DNA from: Bacteroidales bacterium
GTDB taxonomy: Bacteria; Bacteroidota; Bacteroidia; Bacteroidales; Muribaculaceae
Assembly (NCBI GenBank): GCA_004552485.1
Contig: SFOH01000002.1
Location: forward strand, 14,243-78,242
Direction: 5' to 3'
Length of the DNA stretch: 64,000 nt
How positions within the stretch are numbered: position 1 is the stretch's first letter; each line of letters begins with the position of its first letter. The notes under the pieces were generated by a model that did no database searches, was not told the DNA's origin, and saw only the letters and a program-made list of their open reading frames with translations. Position numbers and translations under genes: made by a program. Shown piece after piece: positions 16,843 to 24,359 of the stretch.

Positions 16843-16884
16843 GGCGCTGTTCAGACAATGAACAGCGCCGTTTGCTTATTTTAT
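16843..16884 (+). terminator. Terminator of the tRNA-Arg pair
   Basis: GGCGCTGTTCA (16843-16853) pairs perfectly with TGAACAGCGCC (16859-16869), then a T-rich stretch. Confidence 0.85.
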
Positions 16885-16992
16885 AAGTCGACATTGTGCG
16901 TGTCGCCCGACGCTCCGGACGCCGAGGACGACCTTGCAAGACAATGCTGACGGCGCGCCTTTCCGGTATAATGTATTGATATTGAGCTTAAT

Positions 16993-17925
16993 ATGACAAC
17001 AGACAGCAAAAATCCCAAGAAAACGACCCCGTTGTGCGCGACCGAGGAAGTGCGCGTGGGCCGACGTGTGACCTGGGTAGGCTTCTGGGTGAACGCAGTG
17101 CTGGCCGTGCTGAAGATAGCCGGCGGTATCATCGGCCGAAGCTCCGCGCTCGTGGCCGACGGCGTACACTCGCTCTCTGACTTTCTGAGCGATATCCTGG
17201 TGATTGTGATGCTGGGCATAGCGCGCAAGAAGCCCGATGCTGACCACGAATTCGGCCACGGCCGCTATGAAGCGCTGGCCACACTCATCCTTACCGTTAT
17301 GCTTGGCATTGTCGGCGCCGGACTCTTCTATGACGGCGCAGTGCACACCTATCTCATCTATAAGGGCACCATTCCGCCCGCACCGATGCCGCTGGCGCTC
17401 ATCATCATCGTCATCTCCATCGTCAACAAAGAGTGGCTCTACCGCTACACGCGCCATGTCGGCGAACGCATCCGCAGCGATGCCGTCATCGCCAACGCCT
17501 GGCACCATCGCTCCGATGCATTCTCCTCGCTGGCCACACTCGTAGGCGTCGGCGGTGCATTCTTCCTCGGTCCGCAGTGGCGCGTCCTCGACCCCATCGC
17601 CGCCATGATTGTCGCCCTGTTCATCATCATCGTGGCCGTGCGCATGGGTCAGCCCGCCCTCGGTGAGATGCTCGGCCGCTCGCTGCCCGAGAAAGACCGC
17701 GCGGCCATCACCGCTGCCATCCGGGCCACTCCCGGCGTCGTCCGCTTCCACGGACTGCGCACCTTCAAAAGCGGCAAAGACGCCTACGTCGAAGTGCACC
17801 TCATGGTCGACCCGGAAATCACCGTTCGCGCCGCCGACAACATCAGCATCGCCGTCGAGCGTGCCATCCTTGCCGCCCTCCCTTCCTACGACGCCACTGT
17901 CACCACCCACATCGAACCCGCCTGA
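16993..17925 (+). CDS. Cation diffusion facilitator (CDF) metal exporter
   Basis: The 310-residue product is a six-helix inner-membrane transporter that exchanges Zn2+, Fe2+ or similar ions for protons. HSLSDFLSD holds the first metal-site His and Asp pair, HEFGHGRYE is the conserved loop after helix 2, and HHRSDAFSS in helix 5 completes the site. The C-terminal 90 residues form the cytoplasmic metallochaperone-like domain. The HxxxD pair in helix 5 favours Zn/Co/Cd over Mn. No regulator is adjacent. Confidence 0.92.
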   Translation: MTTDSKNPKKTTPLCATEEVRVGRRVTWVGFWVNAVLAVLKIAGGIIGRSSALVADGVHSLSDFLSDILVIVMLGIARKKPDADHEFGHGRYEALATLILTVMLGIVGAGLFYDGAVHTYLIYKGTIPPAPMPLALIIIVISIVNKEWLYRYTRHVGERIRSDAVIANAWHHRSDAFSSLATLVGVGGAFFLGPQWRVLDPIAAMIVALFIIIVAVRMGQPALGEMLGRSLPEKDRAAITAAIRATPGVVRFHGLRTFKSGKDAYVEVHLMVDPEITVRAADNISIAVERAILAALPSYDATVTTHIEPA

Positions 17926-17989
17926 CGTATCCTGAATTTGTTGATGTCCGATAAAAGGTCGGCCGGAGGGAAGACGGCAGAGCCGTCCA

Positions 17990-18050
17990 TTAGGGTAGCC
18001 AGGGTGTGCAGGCAGCGCTATGCGCAGCCTGCACACCCTGGCTACCCTAA
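17990..18050. repeat. 61-base near-perfect palindrome
   Basis: A 24-base arm (17990-18013) pairs without mismatch with 18027-18050. The 13-base centre adds an A/A mismatch, four more pairs (GCGC with GCGC) and a TAT loop. A second hairpin, GACGGC-AGA-GCCGTC (17973-17987), abuts it on the left. It lies after the CDF gene stop, between convergent genes. No T run follows, so it looks more like a mobile or repeated palindromic element than an ordinary terminator. Confidence 0.85.
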
Positions 18051-18204
18051 CCGCCTGCTCACGCTGGCGTTCCTTCTGCCACCCTTTCATCTTATAGCAT
18101 TAGTCGGAAATATGTCTTTCCCCGGCTAACGCCGTTTTTGTCTGTTGACCGGCAAAGCGGGCGCATGTCCGGATTTTCTTTTTTGGGGGGGCAAGAAATA
18201 AAGT

Positions 18205-18233
18205 GATGGCCGCGTCATCACGACGCAGCCATC
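18205..18233 (-). terminator. Terminator of the rpsF-rpsR-rplI operon
   Basis: GATGGC and GCGTC arms (18205-18215) pair with GACGC and GCCATC (18221-18233) around one mismatch; on the minus strand CTTTATTTC follows. Confidence 0.6.
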
Positions 18234-18291
18234 AAAAGAGGGGTATAAAATTTGGGAATGTGTACAAATTTCAGTGTGAGGCGCGGGGCCT

Positions 18292-18312
18292 CCGGAGCGC
18301 CGGGCGCTCCGG
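18292..18312. repeat. Nine-base-pair hairpin with three-base loop after rplI
   Basis: CCGGAGCGC-CGG-GCGCTCCGG is a perfect stem. Its geometry (nine pairs, three-base loop) is the same as the hairpin family at 32.3, 47.9 and 63.9 kb, but it lacks the ACCGTG tag and the stem sequence differs. Confidence 0.65.
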
Positions 18313-18327
18313 AACAGCGGTTGCTGA

Positions 18328-18771
18328 TTATTCGGCGACAACCTCGAAGGGAAGCTCCACGCTGACTTCTTTGTGGAGATTGATCTTTGCGTTGTATTTG
18401 CCGACTTCCTTGACGGGAGCAACTTCGATGTTCTTGCGGTCAACGGTGACACCTTTGGCAGCGAGTGCCTCGGCGATCTGAGCGGCGTTGACAGAACCGA
18501 ACACTGTGCCGTTTTCGCTGACTTTGGCAGCGATGGTCAGGTCGGTGATAGCAGCGATCTGTGCGGCGAGTGCCTCAGCATCGGCTTTGATTTTGGCGAG
18601 CTTGTGAGCGCGCTGGCGCTGGTTCTCGGCCAGAACTTTCAGTGCGGAAGGAGAAGCAATTACGGCTTTCAGCTGGGGAATGAGGTAATTGCGGCCATAA
18701 CCCGACTTCACTTCAACTACGTCGTCCTTGTATCCAAGGCCCTGAACGTCTTCAATAAGAATAAGCTTCAT
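18328..18771 (-). CDS. rplI: 50S ribosomal protein L9
   Basis: L9 bridges the base of the L1 stalk and the neighbouring ribosome. The 147-residue length and N-terminal domain MKLILIEDVQGLGYKDDVV and GYGRNYLIP are diagnostic; a long helix links to the C-terminal domain. It is the third gene of rpsF-rpsR-rplI, 22 bases after rpsR. Confidence 0.97.
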   Translation of the reverse strand: MKLILIEDVQGLGYKDDVVEVKSGYGRNYLIPQLKAVIASPSALKVLAENQRQRAHKLAKIKADAEALAAQIAAITDLTIAAKVSENGTVFGSVNAAQIAEALAAKGVTVDRKNIEVAPVKEVGKYNAKINLHKEVSVELPFEVVAE

Positions 18772-18793
18772 TGTGTATATCAGTGTTTAGGGG

Positions 18794-19063
18794 TTATTTC
18801 ATAAGGTCAGTTACGTAGGGCAGGAGAGCGAGGTGGCGGGCACGCTTAACGGCCTGAGCCACGCGGCGCTGGAACTTCAGAGAAGTGCCGGTGATGCGGC
18901 GGGGAAGGATCTTACCCTGCTCGTTGAGAAACTTCTTGAGGAACTCGGGGTCCTTGTAATCGATGTACTTGATGCCGCTGCGTTTGAAGCGGCAGTATTT
19001 TTTCTTCTTCACGTCCACAGACATGGGAGTGAGGTAGCGGATTTCAGATTGTGACTGTGCCAT
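18794..19063 (-). CDS. rpsR: 30S ribosomal protein S18
   Basis: S18 pairs with S6 on the platform of the small subunit. The 89-residue product has KKKYCRFKRSGIKYIDYKDP and GKILPRRITGTSLKFQRRV, both family signatures. It follows rpsF by three bases. Confidence 0.97.
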   Translation of the reverse strand: MAQSQSEIRYLTPMSVDVKKKKYCRFKRSGIKYIDYKDPEFLKKFLNEQGKILPRRITGTSLKFQRRVAQAVKRARHLALLPYVTDLMK

Positions 19064-19066
19064 GTT

Positions 19067-19438
19067 TTAGTCCTCCTTTGCTTCAACGGTTACTTCTGTT
19101 TCTACTTTCTTGGCACCTTTGAGGGCGCGACGCTTGGCTGCGTATTCGGCAGCGTACTTGTCCAGGCGGAAGGTGAGGAAGCGAATCACGCGCTCGTCGC
19201 GGCGATAGGCGGTCTCAAGCTTGCGGACGTTCTTGGGGTCGGCGTCAAACTCGATGAGGGTGTAAAAGCCGGTTGACTTTTTGGCGATGGGGTAAGCGAG
19301 CTTGCGCAGGCCCCACTCTTCGGTGTTCACAACGGTGCCACCATTGTCGGTGATGACCTTGCTGAACTTTTCTACCGCTTCCTTCATCTGGACATCAGAC
19401 AAAACGGGAGTTAAAATGAAAACGGTTTCGTAATGCAT
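19067..19438 (-). CDS. rpsF: 30S ribosomal protein S6
   Basis: S6 binds the central domain of 16S rRNA together with S18. The 123-residue product begins MHYETVFILTPVLSD and has EWGLRKLAYPIAKKSTGFY, matching the S6 fold; a charged tail follows. It heads the operon behind a consensus promoter. Neither ssb nor priB lies between rpsF and rpsR. Confidence 0.97.
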   Translation of the reverse strand: MHYETVFILTPVLSDVQMKEAVEKFSKVITDNGGTVVNTEEWGLRKLAYPIAKKSTGFYTLIEFDADPKNVRKLETAYRRDERVIRFLTFRLDKYAAEYAAKRRALKGAKKVETEVTVEAKED

Positions 19439-19478
19439 TGTTTGTGTTAATTATTGATGAAATAAAATTTTCCAGCCG

Positions 19479-19510
19479 CAAAGGTACGGAATATTTTGGA
19501 AATAACCAAA
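19479..19510 (-). promoter_or_regulatory. Promoter of rpsF-rpsR-rplI
   Basis: On the minus strand TTTG (19510-19507) and TACCTTTG (19486-19479) are 20 bases apart. Confidence 0.8.
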
Positions 19511-19547
19511 GCAGGGTGAATAATTTTTCGTGAAAAGTGGGGAAAAA

Positions 19548-19583
19548 CCCCTTTTTAACGCTTGGCTCAAGGTTAAAAAGGGG
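19548..19583. repeat. Orphan hairpin in the rpsF-sigma gap
   Basis: CCCCTTTTTAAC (19548-19559) pairs perfectly with GTTAAAAAGGGG (19572-19583); CTTG and CAAG pair inside. It is not next to the end of any gene. The rest of the gap to 19960 has a seven-pair hairpin (CTGCGGG/CCCGCAG near 19800) and a T7 run, but no gene or promoter I can support. Confidence 0.55.
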
Positions 19584-19960
19584 CTTTGTGTCAAGGGCCG
19601 TCAGTTAAGCACAATGCCGGGCAGGGAGGGCTCAGTGGAGCAATATGCTCTGGCGAATTGTCTGAGGAAAGCAACAGTCTGCTTCCCGGGGCCTTTTTTG
19701 CATTGATTTGTCACGGATGTTGTTGACATTGACGGGGTTTGTTGGGTAAAACTTTTTTTCATAGGCACGAGGGGCTAAGGTTTTGGGTAAGACTGTCTGC
19801 GGGCGTTTCCCGCAGTCATTTATATAACGCATGGTGTCGGCCGGTTATTGCGCTGATGTCAAATTATTTTGCTGCGAAAAACGAGGATGTCGCGGTAACA
19901 GAAAAAGCGCGGGAATATTGCGCGGCCGTTGATAAAAAATATTAAAAAGAGGAGCATAAG

Positions 19961-19992
19961 TTTGCCGGTTAGCGGAAAAATGCGTAACTTTG
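19961..19992 (+). promoter_or_regulatory. Promoter of the ECF sigma factor gene
   Basis: TTTG (19961-19964) and TAACTTTG (19985-19992), 20 bases apart. The leader to the ATG is about 150 bases and A/C-rich. Confidence 0.75.
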
Positions 19993-20149
19993 CATAATAA
20001 AAGGCTCGGAATCCGGGCCGTCATAAACCGATTATTCACTGATACGAAGAAAATCACCGTTATTAAAAACTTGATTACCAATCATTTAAACTCTCATCAG
20101 AACGCCTATTGAAACATCTCTACTTTAACAACAAAAGTAAGTAACAAAC

Positions 20150-20740
20150 ATGCAGAATTACGCAAAGCAAACCGACGACCAGTTGGTGGCAGCTTTCGCA
20201 GCAGGCTACAATAAGGCTTTCGACGCCCTCCTTGAGCGGCACCAGTCACGTGTCTTCAATTACATCCGCCACATCGTCAGCGACGATGTGCAGGCCAACG
20301 ATGTCTTTCAGGAGACCTTCGTGCGCGTGGTGATGACAATCAAGCAGGGCCGCTACTCCGCCGACGGCAAATTTGCCTCGTGGGTCATGCGCATCGCTCA
20401 CAACATCATCATCGACATGTTCCGCCGCGAGAAGGCCGAGGCTACCGTCTCGACCGACGAGGCAGACTACGACATGCTCAACCGCCGCGAGCTCTGCGAC
20501 GACACCATCGAGGATGTGCTTGTCGACCGGGCAATCACCAACGACGTGCGCCAGCTCGTCCGCACCCTCCCGCGCGAACAGCGCCAGGTGCTGGTGATGC
20601 GCTACTACGGCAACATGTCGTTCAAGGAGATTGCCGAGCGCACCGGCGTGAGCATCAACACGGCCCTCGGACGTATGCGCTACGCTATCCTCAACCTGCG
20701 CCGCATGGCTCGCGAGAACAACATCACCCTCACGCGCTGA
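20150..20740 (+). CDS. ECF RNA polymerase sigma factor
   Basis: The 196-residue product has region 2 (about 20-95, with DVFQETFVRVVM and GKFASWVMRIAHNIIIDMFR) and region 4 (about 130-190, with LPREQRQVLVMRYYGNMSFK and a helix-turn-helix GVSINTALGRMRYA). No anti-sigma factor gene is adjacent. The housekeeping-type promoter, strong terminator and lack of a partner suggest a general rather than a signal-dedicated sigma factor; that is an inference. Confidence 0.92.
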   Translation: MQNYAKQTDDQLVAAFAAGYNKAFDALLERHQSRVFNYIRHIVSDDVQANDVFQETFVRVVMTIKQGRYSADGKFASWVMRIAHNIIIDMFRREKAEATVSTDEADYDMLNRRELCDDTIEDVLVDRAITNDVRQLVRTLPREQRQVLVMRYYGNMSFKEIAERTGVSINTALGRMRYAILNLRRMARENNITLTR

Positions 20741-20790
20741 CCTCCGGCGGCCACCCCGCGATATAACGAACAAATTTCTCTCTCCGAAAG

Positions 20791-20833
20791 GTCCCCTATA
20801 TATAATAATGTATATGGGGGACATACATTTTTT
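20791..20833 (+). terminator. Terminator after the sigma factor gene
   Basis: GTCCCCTATATA (20791-20802) pairs with TATATGGGGGAC (20811-20822) with one T/G pair; TTTTTT lies at 20828-20833. Confidence 0.8.
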
Positions 20834-20898
20834 AAGGCGCGGGCGGCAAAAAATGAAAATTTTGGGCCGGAGGTGGGGTATCTATGACGGAAATGTGC

Positions 20899-20906
20899 TA
20901 TCTTTG
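20899..20906 (+). promoter_or_regulatory. TATCTTTG box of the barrel protein gene
   Basis: TATCTTTG lies 73 bases before the ATG at 20980. No TTTG is seen at the usual spacing. Confidence 0.45.
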
Positions 20907-20979
20907 CACATCGAAAGCAGCTGCGGCTGCGTTCGATTCAGAATTCACGGCAAGCATAACACGCTAACACTGACATAGC

Positions 20980-21510
20980 ATGAAAACATCTCATCAAGGT
21001 ATCTGGCTGACAATCAAGAGAACGGCAATCGTAACAGCGGTGCTCGGCGCCCTTTTGGTCCTCGCTCCCGGAGCCCGTGCCGGCGGCAATGTCACCTTCG
21101 GCATCGAGGCCGGTTACAACACCCGCTACGAGACGCCCGTGGCCGGACTGGCCTTCACCTACCGCTTAAAGCCTCATTTCCGCCTTGGTGCAGATGCGGA
21201 CATCGCCTTCCGCCACAAGGACTACGATGCCCTGCTGCTGGATGTCGACGCCCATTTCCCCTTCGCCAGCAACGCCCACGTGGAGTTCTACCCGCTTGTC
21301 GGCGCCAACTTCTCGGCGTGGTCCCATCATATTGTGAATGAGAACGATGACGACGTCACCACCCGCACGTCGGCTTTCGGACTCAACTTTGGCGGCGGCA
21401 TGGGCATCAAGGTGACGTCCACGCTGAAGCTGAACATCCAGGCGCGCTACACGCTTGTCAGCCAGCGCTCCGGCGCGCGCATCACCGCCGGCATCGCCTA
21501 TGTTTTCTAA
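20980..21510 (+). CDS. Small outer-membrane beta-barrel protein
   Basis: The 176-residue product has a signal peptide (cleavage likely near ARAGG, about residue 35) and then alternating strands such as NVTFGIEAGYNTRYETPVAG and TLKLNIQARYTLVSQRSG, ending ITAGIAYVF with a C-terminal Phe. This matches eight-stranded OmpW/OmpA-like barrels. Function is unknown. tsaD begins 11 bases after the stop, so the two may be co-transcribed. Confidence 0.78.
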   Translation: MKTSHQGIWLTIKRTAIVTAVLGALLVLAPGARAGGNVTFGIEAGYNTRYETPVAGLAFTYRLKPHFRLGADADIAFRHKDYDALLLDVDAHFPFASNAHVEFYPLVGANFSAWSHHIVNENDDDVTTRTSAFGLNFGGGMGIKVTSTLKLNIQARYTLVSQRSGARITAGIAYVF

Positions 21511-21520
21511 GGATAAAAAG

Positions 21521-22609
21521 ATGACAAAAGAAGAAAAAGACAAGGGCGCGGAAGCCTCCGCACCCGACAAAAACAATAGCACTGCGCAGCGCAAGCCCGT
21601 GGCCATCCTGGGCATCGAGAGCAGCTGCGACGACACCTCCGCCGCCGTCATCGTCGACGGCATCCTGCGCAGCAACGTGATAGCCTCGCAGAGCGTTCAC
21701 GAAGAATACGGCGGCGTGGTTCCCGAGCTGGCCAGCCGCGCCCATCAGCAGAACATCGTCCCCGTCGTCGACGCCGCCCTCAAGCGTGCCGGCATCCGCA
21801 AGGAGGACCTCAGCGGCATCGCCTTCACCCGCGGCCCGGGCCTGCTGGGCTCGCTGCTCGTGGGCACAAGCTTCGCCAAGGGCCTCTCGCTGGGCCTGCG
21901 AATTCCCATCATCGACGTGAACCACCTCCACGGCCACGTCCTGGCACATTTCGTGCGCGAGTCGCCCGATGATGTTGTCCCAAATTTTCCCTTCCTGTGC
22001 CTGCTCATCAGCGGCGGCAACTCGCAACTCGTGCTCGTGCGCGCCTACAACGACATGGAAATCCTCGGCCAGACCATCGACGACGCCGCCGGCGAAGCCT
22101 TTGACAAATGTGCCAAGGTGATGGGTCTGCCCTACCCCGGCGGCCCGCACATCGACCGCCTCGCCGCCGAAGGCAATCCCGACGCCTTCCATTTCAGCAA
22201 ACCGCACATCCCCGGCCTCGACTACAGCTTCAGCGGCCTGAAGACCTCGTTCCTCTACACCCTGCGTGACAATCTGCGCCGCGACCCCGAATTCATTGAG
22301 AAAAACCGCGCCGACCTGGCTGCCTCGCTGCAGAAGACAATCATCGACATCCTCATCGACAAACTCTCCAAGGCCGTTGACCAAACCGGCGTGAAGACCG
22401 TGGCCATCGGCGGCGGCGTCAGCGCCAACAGCGGCGTGCGTGCTGCCGTTGCAGACTTCTGCGAACGCCGCGGCATCACCGCCTTCATCCCCAAGCGCTC
22501 GTTCACCACCGACAACGCCGCCATGATTGCCATCGCCGGATATTACAAGTTCCTCGACAAACAGTTCTGCCGCTACGACGAGACGCCCTTCGCCCGCGTA
22601 ACGGTCTGA
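21521..22609 (+). CDS. tsaD: tRNA threonylcarbamoyladenosine synthase subunit TsaD
   Basis: TsaD transfers the threonylcarbamoyl group to A37 of ANN-decoding tRNAs. The product has 362 residues from ATG 21521. LGIESSCDDTSAAV, the metal site NHLHGH and LLISGGNSQL are signatures. About 28 polar residues precede the fold. The frame is open further upstream, but that part overlaps the barrel gene, so 21521 is preferred. pncC follows after 19 bases. Confidence 0.96.
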   Translation: MTKEEKDKGAEASAPDKNNSTAQRKPVAILGIESSCDDTSAAVIVDGILRSNVIASQSVHEEYGGVVPELASRAHQQNIVPVVDAALKRAGIRKEDLSGIAFTRGPGLLGSLLVGTSFAKGLSLGLRIPIIDVNHLHGHVLAHFVRESPDDVVPNFPFLCLLISGGNSQLVLVRAYNDMEILGQTIDDAAGEAFDKCAKVMGLPYPGGPHIDRLAAEGNPDAFHFSKPHIPGLDYSFSGLKTSFLYTLRDNLRRDPEFIEKNRADLAASLQKTIIDILIDKLSKAVDQTGVKTVAIGGGVSANSGVRAAVADFCERRGITAFIPKRSFTTDNAAMIAIAGYYKFLDKQFCRYDETPFARVTV

Positions 22610-22628
22610 CAGTAAAGACAGTAACCTT

Positions 22629-23108
22629 ATGATTAACGTAGAATTAGCCGAAAAAGTCATAGAAGCGCTCCGCAGCCGCGGCCTCACCCTCTGCACCGCC
22701 GAGAGCTGCACCGGCGGCAACATTGCCCACAGCATCACCGAAGTGGCCGGATGCAGCGACGTGTTCATGGGCGGCGTGGTCTCGTATGACAACAGCGTGA
22801 AGCATAACCTGCTGGATGTCAGCAACGAAACGCTCGAGTTCTACGGCGCCGTGAGCGCCCAGGTGGTCACGCAGATGCTCTCCGGCGCCTGCAAAGCAGT
22901 GGGCGCCGATTGCGCCGTCGCCACCAGCGGCATCGCCGGCCCCGGCGGAGGCACGCCTGAAAAACCCGTCGGAACAGTGTGGATTGGCGCACGTATGCCG
23001 GGCAAGGCACCACGCGTGGTGCTCGAACACTTCCCCGGCGACCGTGCCGACGTCATCGAAGCCGCCACCAATGCCGCCCTTCGCCTCCTCCTCGATATGG
23101 TCATCTAA
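22629..23108 (+). CDS. pncC: Nicotinamide-nucleotide amidohydrolase (CinA C-terminal family)
   Basis: PncC converts nicotinamide mononucleotide to nicotinate mononucleotide to salvage NAD. The 159-residue stand-alone form has LCTAESCTGGNIAHSITEV, with the catalytic Ser/Lys region, and TSGIAGPGGGTPEKPVG. It lies between tsaD and the DUF4105 gene. Confidence 0.9.
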   Translation: MINVELAEKVIEALRSRGLTLCTAESCTGGNIAHSITEVAGCSDVFMGGVVSYDNSVKHNLLDVSNETLEFYGAVSAQVVTQMLSGACKAVGADCAVATSGIAGPGGGTPEKPVGTVWIGARMPGKAPRVVLEHFPGDRADVIEAATNAALRLLLDMVI

Positions 23109-23126
23109 ACCGCATAAAACGGGCGT

Positions 23127-24359
23127 ATGAACAGACTCAGACACTTCATAATCTCACTTCTGCTCACGCTGGCGACGGCGTTGGGACTCGCCGCGCAGAC
23201 TCCCGACCCGAGCCAAATCAGCGTAGGTATTGTCACCTGCTATCCCGGCACGAAGATTTTTGAGCTCGAGGGTCACTCGGCGCTCCACATCGTCTCGCCC
23301 GGCGGCGACTATGCCGTCAGCTACGGACTCTTCTCCTTCGACCAGCCCAACTTCGTCTACCGATTCGTCAAGGGCGAGACCGACTATCGCGTTGGCCTCA
23401 TCCCCTGGCACTATTTCCTGCAGGAATACCGCGGCGCCGGACGCCGTGTCGTCGAGCAGCGCCTCAATATGACGCCCGAGCAGAAGCAACGGCTCATGGC
23501 CCTCCTCGAAGAGAATCTCCGTCCCGAGAACGTCACATACCGCTACAACTATGTGCGCGACAACTGCGCCACTCGGCCTCTCGCCATCGTTGAGAAAGCT
23601 CTGGGCGACAGCATCATACTCTCTGCAGACACTGCCAGCGGGGTGGGGGATGAAGACGCCACCTTCCGCAACATGATGCGCCGCTACCACCGCAACTACC
23701 CATGGTATCAGTTCGGCATAGACCTCTGCCTCGGCCCCGGCATCGACGCCCGGCTCAACAACCGCGAGCGCGCCTTTGCACCGGTGGTGATGGACAGCCA
23801 GCTGGCAGGTGCGACCGTCGGCGGCAAACCACTGGTCGACAGCACGATAGTTATCAATGACACCGACCCCGAAGCCGCCGTGGCGCCTCCCACGCCATGG
23901 TATCTGACGCCACTCTGCGCCTTCTCCCTCCTGCTGCTTATCAGCCTGATTATCACCATCCGTGACATACGCCGCGGACGCGTGACGCGATGGTTCGACA
24001 CCGTCCTCTTCGGCGCCTATGCCTTGATGGGAGTAATCGTCTTCTACCTGGTCACCATCTCCAGCCACGAGGCCACCACGCCCAACTGGCTGCTCGTGTC
24101 GCTCAACCCCCTCTGCCTCATCGCCGCCGTAGGAGGATGGATAAAACGCGCTGAAAAGTTGGTAGTTTGGTATCAAATCATTAACTTTGCACTATTATTG
24201 CTGCTGGTCCTCTGCTGGGGGCTCACCGGGCAGAGCGCCAACGCCGCTTTCTGGCCCATGATTGCCGCTGAAATGCTGAGGTCAGCCAGCTATGTGATTA
24301 TCAATCGCAAGCACACGCCGCGAAACGACAATAAAATTGACAAAAAGAAAAGAACATAA
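23127..24359 (+). CDS. DUF4105 / Lnb N-terminal domain membrane protein
   Basis: The 410-residue product has a signal peptide (1-23), a periplasmic DUF4105 domain (about 25-250) and four or five membrane helices (about 265-395). ELEGHSALHI and YNYVRDNCATRPL supply the His and Asn-Cys that mark this NlpC/P60-like cysteine-hydrolase fold, so a peptidase or amidase role on the envelope is possible. The end overlaps the next gene by 23 bases. Confidence 0.8.
   Translation: MNRLRHFIISLLLTLATALGLAAQTPDPSQISVGIVTCYPGTKIFELEGHSALHIVSPGGDYAVSYGLFSFDQPNFVYRFVKGETDYRVGLIPWHYFLQEYRGAGRRVVEQRLNMTPEQKQRLMALLEENLRPENVTYRYNYVRDNCATRPLAIVEKALGDSIILSADTASGVGDEDATFRNMMRRYHRNYPWYQFGIDLCLGPGIDARLNNRERAFAPVVMDSQLAGATVGGKPLVDSTIVINDTDPEAAVAPPTPWYLTPLCAFSLLLLISLIITIRDIRRGRVTRWFDTVLFGAYALMGVIVFYLVTISSHEATTPNWLLVSLNPLCLIAAVGGWIKRAEKLVVWYQIINFALLLLLVLCWGLTGQSANAAFWPMIAAEMLRSASYVIINRKHTPRNDNKIDKKKRT

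Noticed and set aside
19632..19832. 66-codon leftward frame in the rpsF-sigma gap.
   Set aside because: No promoter, signal or recognisable pattern; it spans a hairpin and a T run.
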